Under the pieces are notes generated by a model that saw only the letters and a program-made list of their open reading frames with translations, was not told where the DNA came from and did no database searches. The position numbers and the translations under genes are program-made. This document shows, piece by piece, positions 58,359 to 64,000 of a stretch of 64,000 nucleotides of DNA. The DNA is from Bradyrhizobium sp. (GTDB lineage Bacteria; Pseudomonadota; Alphaproteobacteria; Rhizobiales; Xanthobacteraceae), in the NCBI RefSeq assembly GCF_016219575.1, contig NZ_JACRMG010000005.1, positions 124,001 to 188,000 of the forward strand, read 5' to 3'. Position 1 is the first letter of the stretch. The number at the start of each line of letters is the position of its first letter.

Positions 58359-59480
58359 TCAAGCAGCCTTTTTCGGCTTGGCTGGAGCGGCCGGGCCCTT
58401 GCGGAGCCGGTCCCTCAAATCGCGCAGGCGCTGATAGCCGGTCAGCCGTAGGGCTTCGATTCGGTAGCCGAGGGATTTTCCGGGCCCGATGTCGACGAGC
58501 ATATCCGCCATCGCCCGGCGCCCTTCCCACAGCTGGCCCATGAAGCTCGATTCGGCCGCGCAGGAATTGATGGCCCTGATGTCCGCGCTTGCCAGCAATT
58601 CTTCGGTGATCTTGTCGACCAGCAGCGCCCCGGGCGAGTACCTGGCATGAGCCGCGTCAAAGGCCGTTTTCCAGGTGTAGGCCGTATCGCCGCAATACAT
58701 CAGCACCTGGGCGGCTGCCACCTCTCCGTTGACGCGCAGTTGCGCCACGGAGGCGTCGCCCCTGGCTGCGAGATCCCGGATCAGTCGCCGCACGAAGGCA
58801 GCATCCGCCTCCTGCGAAAGCAACGCCGTGCCCTGCTCGCCCTTCCATGACGCCTTCTCGAGCGCGAGGAACGATTCGAACGCCTGCTGCACGCCGGCCG
58901 GCGTCCTGTCGTTGACGATCTCGACCGCGCCGAGCGCGGAAAGCCTGTTCCAGTCCTGCCGCAGCTTCTTGCGGGTCGAACCGGACCGCTTCACGCCGGC
59001 CTCTCGGGTGACGTAAGGCCGCGAGAGCTTCGACAGAACAAGGGGTACGGTGCCGCGCTTGGCAAGCGACATCAACATGGCGGCGAACACGGGACCTTCT
59101 GCATCCAGCGCAGGAAGATTCAACACCTTGGGCAACGTGCTCTTCTCGATCGCCGAGAAGAACGCCGCGATCACGGCCTCCGCATAGTCGGGGTCGACCA
59201 CCGGGCTCGACACAAAGGCGTAATTGAAGGGCAAGGCGTCGAGGACGACAGGCCACAGCGGCGCGAACTTGCGCAAGCGCAGCGCCCAAAGCCCCACCAG
59301 CTTTCGCCCGGCTGCATCTTCCTCCCAGGCCATGAGCACGCGTATGGCGGCAAACCCAGTCGCGACAGCCGCCATCAGCGCCGCCGGATTCATGAAGACG
59401 TTCGGCGAGGCGCGCGCGACCAGATCGTCCCAATCCGGGCCGAGGTCAGGCTTTGGTGAATCAATCGTTACCGTAATCAT
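58359..59480 (-). CDS. GNAT-type (CelD/BioF2-like) acyltransferase
   Basis: 373 residues. The layout is that of the double-GNAT Acetyltransf_6 family: an N-terminal half with DWDDLVARASPNVFMNPAALMAA and the VVLDALPFNYAFVSSPVVDPDYAE region, and a C-terminal half with KKLRQDWNRLSALGAVEIVNDRTPAGVQQAFESFLALEKASWKG, VNGEVAAAQVLMYCGDTAYTWKTAFDAAHARYSPGALLVDKITEEL. Such proteins transfer acyl groups to polysaccharides, lipids or peptides. Substrate unknown. It ends in a Lys/Pro/Ala tail (KGPAAPAKPKKAA). It is divergent from the FAD oxidoreductase gene. Confidence 0.82.
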   Translation of the reverse strand: MITVTIDSPKPDLGPDWDDLVARASPNVFMNPAALMAAVATGFAAIRVLMAWEEDAAGRKLVGLWALRLRKFAPLWPVVLDALPFNYAFVSSPVVDPDYAEAVIAAFFSAIEKSTLPKVLNLPALDAEGPVFAAMLMSLAKRGTVPLVLSKLSRPYVTREAGVKRSGSTRKKLRQDWNRLSALGAVEIVNDRTPAGVQQAFESFLALEKASWKGEQGTALLSQEADAAFVRRLIRDLAARGDASVAQLRVNGEVAAAQVLMYCGDTAYTWKTAFDAAHARYSPGALLVDKITEELLASADIRAINSCAAESSFMGQLWEGRRAMADMLVDIGPGKSLGYRIEALRLTGYQRLRDLRDRLRKGPAAPAKPKKAA

Positions 59481-59629
59481 TCCAGCTCAAATGCGGCGCG
59501 CCCCGCGGCGATCTTGGCCGCCCGCCATTGTTTTTCGGTTAAGTCCGGGCCGCCGGGCTTTGCGCAATCGCCTTCAGGCTTTCTTTGCGTTTCCGGGCGC
59601 AAGGATGGGGCCAAAGGGACCGGTAAGCC

Positions 59630-60829
59630 ATGCGCTATACGGATGTTGCGATCGTCGGCGGCGGCCTCGCCGGCTCAACGGCTGCGGCGATGCTGGGCCG
59701 CGCCGGCATCCCGGCGGTCCTGATCGATCCCCACGTGACCTATCCGCCGGAACTGAGGTGCGAGAAGCTCGGCGGCAACCAGCTCACTTTGTTGCGCAGG
59801 ACGGGTCTGGCGGACGCGACCTTGCGCGCAACGACTCTCGACGGCGAAGTCTGGGAAGCCCGTTTCGGATACTTGGTCACAAAGAAGCCGAGCGACCAGC
59901 ACGGCATCATGTACGACACGCTGGTCAACACCATGCGCGCGCAGATCCCGTGCGACGTCGCGACGATCCATGCCAAGGTCGTCGCTGTTTCCAACAACGC
60001 GGAACGTCAGAAGCTCGTGCTGTCCAACGACGAGGAAATCTCGGCACGCCTGGTCATCCTGGCAAATGGCTTGAACCTCGGCCTGCGCCATTTGCTCGGC
60101 ATCAGGCGGAGGGTCATCAGCCCCTGCCATTCCGTCACCTTCGGGTTCGACGTCGAGCCGGCCGGGCGCCCCGCCTTCGATTTCCCCGCGCTGACCTACT
60201 GGCCGGGGCGCACCAGTTCCCGCATGGCCTATCTTTCCATCTTCCCGATCGGAAACGCAATGCGCGCCAACCTGATGGTGTACCGCGACATCGACGATCC
60301 CTGGCTGACGGCCTTCCGCAAGTCGCCCGAACGGAAGATGTGCGAAGTCATGCCCCGCCTGGAGCGCTTGCTTGGCGAATTCAGGGTGAGCGGCCCGGTC
60401 AAGGTCCGGCCGGCCGATCTCTGCGTCAACGACAATTACCTGCAGCCGGGCGTTGTGCTGGCGGGCGACGCCTTCTCGACCTCGTGTCCCGCCGCAGGCA
60501 CCGGCACCACCAAGGTGTTCAACGACGTCGAGCTGTTGTGCAATACGCACATCCCGCGCTGGCTGGCCAGCGAGGGCATGGGCAGCGACAAGATTGCCAT
60601 GTTCTACGGCGATCCCCAGAAGGTGGCGTGCGAAGCGGAGTGCCTGGCGAAGGCCTTTCACTTGCGCTCGCTCTCGACCGACAGCGGCCTGGCGTGGCGA
60701 GCGCAGAGATGGGCGCGGTTTGCAGTTCGGCTTTCGGGGGGCGTTACCGGTGCGATCCGGAAGCGCCTTTCCGCGGACGGGGTCGCCCCCCGGGCCTCCG
60801 GTTATCCCAAGCAGGGCCGGATCGCCTGA
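59630..60829 (+). CDS. FAD-dependent oxidoreductase (PHBH / geranylgeranyl-reductase-like fold)
   Basis: 399 residues. FAD-binding GXGXXG: DVAIVGGGLAGSTAAAMLGRAGIPAVLID at 5-33. A second FAD contact lies at GDAFSTSCPAAGTGTTKVFNDVELL (about 280-304), with the GD motif of flavin monooxygenases. The middle (HSVTFGFDVEPAGRPAFDFPALTYWPG) should hold the substrate. It could be a hydroxylase, halogenase-like or prenyl-reductase enzyme; no CXXC or halogenase Lys motif is obvious. No partner enzyme is coded on the same strand nearby. Confidence 0.8.
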   Translation: MRYTDVAIVGGGLAGSTAAAMLGRAGIPAVLIDPHVTYPPELRCEKLGGNQLTLLRRTGLADATLRATTLDGEVWEARFGYLVTKKPSDQHGIMYDTLVNTMRAQIPCDVATIHAKVVAVSNNAERQKLVLSNDEEISARLVILANGLNLGLRHLLGIRRRVISPCHSVTFGFDVEPAGRPAFDFPALTYWPGRTSSRMAYLSIFPIGNAMRANLMVYRDIDDPWLTAFRKSPERKMCEVMPRLERLLGEFRVSGPVKVRPADLCVNDNYLQPGVVLAGDAFSTSCPAAGTGTTKVFNDVELLCNTHIPRWLASEGMGSDKIAMFYGDPQKVACEAECLAKAFHLRSLSTDSGLAWRAQRWARFAVRLSGGVTGAIRKRLSADGVAPRASGYPKQGRIA

Positions 60830-60835
60830 GCGCGA

Positions 60836-62833
60836 TCACTCCTCGTCGTCGTCATCCTCGTCGTCGTCTTCATTGTCGTCATCGGCCTGACCGGCGTGAT
60901 GGGAGCCGTGGCTCTGGTCGTCCCAGAGCTTGCGGTAGACGCCGCCCTTCGCCAGCAATTCCGCATGCGAGCCGCGCTCGATGGCGCGGCCGCCCGAGAT
61001 CACGATGATCTCGTCCATCTCGACCACCGAGGTCAGGCGGTGGGTCGACCAGATCATGGTGCGATTTTCGGCGACCTTCAGCAGCGTGCGGTTGATCGCG
61101 GCTTCCGTGGTCTGGTCGAGTGCCGAGGTCGCTTCATCCAGCAGCAGGATCGAGGGATTGCGGATGATCGCGCGCGCGATCGCCATGCGCTGGCGCTGGC
61201 CGCCCGACAGCGTGTCGCCGCGTTCGCCGACCTGGGTGTTGTAGCCATCCGGAAGGCTCATGATGAAGCTGTGGATCTCCGCCTTCTTCGCGGCCTCTTC
61301 GACCTCCTCGTCGGTCGCGCCCTCCTTGCCGAGACGGATGTTTTCCCGGATCGACATGTTGAACAGCATGTTCTCCTGGAACACCACCGCCATGCGGCTG
61401 CGCAGCGATTCCAGCGTGACGCGGCGGATGTCGACGCCGTCGATGGTGACCTTGCCATCGTCGGGCGTGTAAAGGCGCAGGATCAGGTTGAGCAGCGTGC
61501 TCTTGCCGGAACCCGAGGGGCCGACGATCGCGATCCTCTTGCCGACATTGAGCTTGAGCGTGAGGTTGTCGAGCACCGGCGTCTGCGCGCCTTCATACTG
61601 GAAGGTGACGCGGTCGAACGTGATGTCGTTCTCGACGCGCGGCAGGTCCGGCGCGCCGGGCCGGTCGGAGCCGCGGGTCGGCTCGTCCAGCAGTTCCTGG
61701 ATGTGGCGCACGGCGGCCGCCGACTGGATCGACACCGGGATGAAGTGCATGAGATGGGCGATGTTGTAGGACACCTCCCAGAACGCGCTCTCGAAGGTGA
61801 CGAAGGTGCCGATGGTGATCTGGCCCGTGGTGGCGAGATAGGCGCCGATGGCGAGCACCACGAGGTGCAGCAGCAGCACGGAGATGGTGACGGTGCGCTC
61901 CACCATGGTGGAAAGGAACACGGCGGAGGCCGTCTTGATGCGCACATCCTGGTTGCGGAACGTGAACCAGCCGAAGGCGCGGCGCTGCAGGCTGAACGCC
62001 TTCACCACCGCTTGGGCAGCGACATTCTCCTGCACCATGCCGAGCAGCGCGGCTTCGTTCAGCTTCTGCTCGTAGTTGGCCTGCACCGCCTTGGGCGTGA
62101 GGATGCGCGGCCCGATCAGCGTGATCGGGAACACCAGGAGCGCCACCGCGGCGAGCTGCCAGTTCAGGAACACCATCAGGATTATGCCGGCTATCAGCTC
62201 GAGGAACGGGAGCGCCGCGCTGTTGGCAAAGCTCTTGATCGAGCTCTCGAAGGCCGTGAGGTCGATCGAGAAGCGCGACAGGATCTCGCCGCGCTTGGTC
62301 TTGGCGAAGTATGATGAGGGCAGGTTCTGCACGTGCTCGAAGATGCGCGTGCGCACGTCGGCGATCAGTCCCGCCGCCAGCCGCGCATCGTGGCGCTCGT
62401 ACCAGACCGCAACCATCGAGGTCACGATGCCGGCCACCGCCAGCACGCCGAGAATCTTGTAAAGGGCCTGGAAATCCTCCTCGCCGAGCGCATCGTCGAT
62501 CAGGAACTTCAGGCTGAGCGGCATGATGACGTTGAACAGCGTCTCGACGATGACGCCGAAGCTGACGAAGGCGATCAGCTTCTTGTAGTTGCCGAAATAG
62601 GGCCGGACAAAACCATAGATGGTGGCAAACGCGCCGGCAGCCTCGCGGGCGGTAAAGACGACGAGATCCTCGTCCTCCTCGTCGTCGTCGAGCTCGATTT
62701 CGTCGTCCTCTTCCTTCTCCGCCTCGTCGGTGGAAGGCGGCGGCGCATCCGGATCGGCCGCGAGCTTCTTCAGCTCGGACTCGTCCGTCTGGGCGTGTGT
62801 CGGGTCGTCCGGTGAAGGAGGTCTGGGCGCCAT
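60836..62833 (-). CDS. ABC exporter (fused membrane and ATPase domains) with acidic ends
   Basis: 665 residues. An acidic N-terminus (EAEKEEDDEIELDDDEEDEDL, to about 56) precedes a six-helix type-1 exporter domain (about 80-370). The ATPase domain (about 405-640) has Walker A GPSGSGKST, the Q-loop VVFQENMLFNMS, signature LSGGQRQRMAIARAI, Walker B ILLLDEATSALDQ and switch His in STHRL. The C-terminus is again acidic (ADDDNEDDDEDDDDEE). As a half-transporter it works as a homodimer that pumps a lipid or glycan-like substrate out. Its stop is seven bases from the convergent FAD gene stop. Confidence 0.9.
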   Translation of the reverse strand: MAPRPPSPDDPTHAQTDESELKKLAADPDAPPPSTDEAEKEEDDEIELDDDEEDEDLVVFTAREAAGAFATIYGFVRPYFGNYKKLIAFVSFGVIVETLFNVIMPLSLKFLIDDALGEEDFQALYKILGVLAVAGIVTSMVAVWYERHDARLAAGLIADVRTRIFEHVQNLPSSYFAKTKRGEILSRFSIDLTAFESSIKSFANSAALPFLELIAGIILMVFLNWQLAAVALLVFPITLIGPRILTPKAVQANYEQKLNEAALLGMVQENVAAQAVVKAFSLQRRAFGWFTFRNQDVRIKTASAVFLSTMVERTVTISVLLLHLVVLAIGAYLATTGQITIGTFVTFESAFWEVSYNIAHLMHFIPVSIQSAAAVRHIQELLDEPTRGSDRPGAPDLPRVENDITFDRVTFQYEGAQTPVLDNLTLKLNVGKRIAIVGPSGSGKSTLLNLILRLYTPDDGKVTIDGVDIRRVTLESLRSRMAVVFQENMLFNMSIRENIRLGKEGATDEEVEEAAKKAEIHSFIMSLPDGYNTQVGERGDTLSGGQRQRMAIARAIIRNPSILLLDEATSALDQTTEAAINRTLLKVAENRTMIWSTHRLTSVVEMDEIIVISGGRAIERGSHAELLAKGGVYRKLWDDQSHGSHHAGQADDDNEDDDEDDDDEE

Positions 62834-62960
62834 AAAACCAACCGATGTCGCACGGCCGGCATGACCGCAACGCGAGGCGATAGCGGCAAATCGCTACCGT
62901 CCCAATCCTAGGCGATCAGGGGGCATTCGGCAAAGCAAATGGAACAGCACGTAAACGCGA

Positions 62961-64000
62961 CTATTCGTCCTCGTCTTCGATCTTGTCGAAGAATGAGTAG
63001 CGAAGGCTGTCGGCGTCGGCATACCAGTGCCCCGGGCCCTTGTTGGCGGCCAGGGTCGCGGTCCACACCTCGTCCATGGTGTCGCGACGGTGCATCGACA
63101 GGTCGAAGCCGTTGCCGAAGAACAATTCCGACCACTCCCACCAGGTGCCGAGCTTCTTCACACCGCGCAGCAGGTCGTAGCGGTCGATGATCGCCGGCGC
63201 CATGTCCGAGGTCACCGAGCCGAACACGACACCGGCCTTGACCACGCGGTTGAGCTCGCGCACGGCACGCGCCACCTGCTTGTCGGAAACGTGACACAGG
63301 CTGGTCTCGAACACGAAATCGAAGCTGCCTTTCTTGAACGGCAGGTCGGTGATCGATCCGAGCTTGTTGTACTTCTTCAGCGCCTTCGGCGTCCGGGCGT
63401 GGATGGCGCGGTTGTTCTCAACGCCCCAGGCATCGATGCCGCGCCCGCGCAGCGCGCCGACCAGTTCGCCGCTGGCGGAGCCGGCGACCAGCAGCTTGTA
63501 GCCCTTCGCCCTGCCCCAGACGATCCGGATCAGCTGCGTCAGGTAATCGGGATCGGTGAACCGGTTCCAGACCTCGTTGTAGGGGCCGACGCCGCGATAG
63601 TTCTCGAAGTAGTCGCGATCGATCCTGTCGGAGAATGGCTTCTCGGTCTGCGCGCGCGCGCGGCGCAGCCGCATCATCTCGGTGAGAATGAGGTCGGTCG
63701 CAGCGTCCGAGGAATCGAGCAGGCCGTTGAGCGTGGAGTCGAACAGATAGTCGCCGACCACGACGATACCCGGATGCTCCTTCGGCTCCGGCCGGTGATT
63801 GGTCAGGACGTCGCGAACCGGCAGGCCTCCGGGCAGCGCGTTGACCGACGACAGCCAGCGATGGATCTTGCCTTCGAGGAAATGGTCGCGCGCATTGCCG
63901 AGCGAGGCCGGCAGCGATTTCAGCGCGGCGTCGATCAGTTCCTCGTCGGTCAGGTTGGCAAACGCCAGCGCATCGGAACCCGCGATCAGCCAGTTCAGCA
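62961..64000 (-). CDS. Flavin amine-oxidase-like protein fused to a C-terminal methyltransferase domain (partial)
   Basis: The frame is open from the right edge to the TGA at 62961, 346 codons. The first part (codons to about 110 from the edge) is the end of a flavin amine oxidase / phytoene-desaturase-like fold: HRWLSSVNALPGGLPV, then EHPGIVVVGDYLFDSTLNGLLDSSDAATDLI, the classic FAD-contact tail. It then runs without a break into a Rossmann methyltransferase: KLLVAGSASGELVGALRGRGIDAWGVENN, SITDLPFKKGSFDFVFETSLCHV, and LNRVVKAGVVFGSV. A GTG near 63761 could wrongly suggest a separate gene. The N-terminal FAD-binding part lies outside the window. The substrate is unknown. Confidence 0.82.
   Translation of the reverse strand, partial: LNWLIAGSDALAFANLTDEELIDAALKSLPASLGNARDHFLEGKIHRWLSSVNALPGGLPVRDVLTNHRPEPKEHPGIVVVGDYLFDSTLNGLLDSSDAATDLILTEMMRLRRARAQTEKPFSDRIDRDYFENYRGVGPYNEVWNRFTDPDYLTQLIRIVWGRAKGYKLLVAGSASGELVGALRGRGIDAWGVENNRAIHARTPKALKKYNKLGSITDLPFKKGSFDFVFETSLCHVSDKQVARAVRELNRVVKAGVVFGSVTSDMAPAIIDRYDLLRGVKKLGTWWEWSELFFGNGFDLSMHRRDTMDEVWTATLAANKGPGHWYADADSLRYSFFDKIEDEDE

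Noticed and set aside
62961..63761. Separate methyltransferase gene starting at the GTG at 63761
   Set aside because: The frame upstream is open to the window edge and encodes the amine-oxidase tail (EHPGIVV joins directly to VGDYLFDS), so the GTG is internal.

Overview
The window looks like chromosomal DNA of an alphaproteobacterium of the Bradyrhizobium group (Bradyrhizobiaceae). The signs are high GC, a complete str-S10-spc-alpha ribosomal super-cluster of alphaproteobacterial layout (no rpsD after rpsK; adk directly after secY), an ATP12-type F1 assembly chaperone, PAS_5/PilZ and Arg/Trp-rich Tat proteins, and several short palindromic intergenic repeats of the kind common in Rhizobiales. 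The assignment rests on gene content and remembered family patterns, not on a search. I saw no rRNA, tRNA, insertion sequence, prophage or CRISPR array.

Layout. 1-11.5 kb is a mixed accessory block: the N-terminal half of a fused indolepyruvate ferredoxin oxidoreductase (cut by the left edge), a diheme cytochrome c, a TRIC-type membrane protein, an ICL/PEP-mutase family lyase with a NIPSNAP protein and a divergent ArsR-type regulator, two small exported proteins, a catabolic pair (DapA-like lyase plus HpcH/HpaI aldolase) followed by a gene with an in-frame stop, a DUF6455 protein and an exported isoaspartyl methyltransferase. 11.8-15.1 kb holds a complete three-gene TRAP transporter (solute-binding protein, small and large membrane subunits). 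15.2-16.1 kb is a low-GC patch with one orphan secreted protein. 16.1-30.9 kb carries pccB, DUF4260, a PAS_5-PilZ protein, a class D beta-lactamase, a fliK/flhB-C-terminal-like pair, ATP12, a secreted caspase-like Sel1 protein, a chemoreceptor, an exported amidohydrolase and an RluC-type pseudouridine synthase. 31-38.5 kb has a higBA toxin-antitoxin locus with a frameshifted toxin, an exported alpha/beta hydrolase, rarA and degP/degQ in an overlapping pair, an HxlR regulator divergent from a quinone-oxidoreductase-type MDR protein, and a frameshifted hisC.

38.6-57.7 kb is the ribosomal block, all on the minus strand and transcribed in the order rpsL, rpsG, fusA, tuf, rpsJ, rplC, rplD, rplW, rplB, rpsS, rplV, rpsC, rplP, rpmC, rpsQ, rplN, rplX, rplE, rpsN, rpsH, rplF, rplR, rpsE, rpmD, rplO, secY, adk, rpsM, rpsK, rpoA, rplQ, closed by a clear intrinsic terminator. 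Three related hairpin-type repeats and one different palindrome sit in its intergenic gaps. Upstream of rpsL is a 620-base gap with a sigma70-like promoter candidate far from the start codon. 58.4-64 kb has a GNAT (CelD-like) acyltransferase, an FAD-dependent oxidoreductase, an ABC exporter with acidic ends, and the C-terminal part of a flavin amine-oxidase protein fused to a methyltransferase domain, cut by the right edge.

The most notable observations are the amine-oxidase/methyltransferase fusion, the histone-like tail on adenylate kinase, the repeat family inside the ribosomal cluster, and four coding lesions, three of which are one-base indels in G runs and may be assembly errors. I did not find a convincing entirely new multi-gene system.
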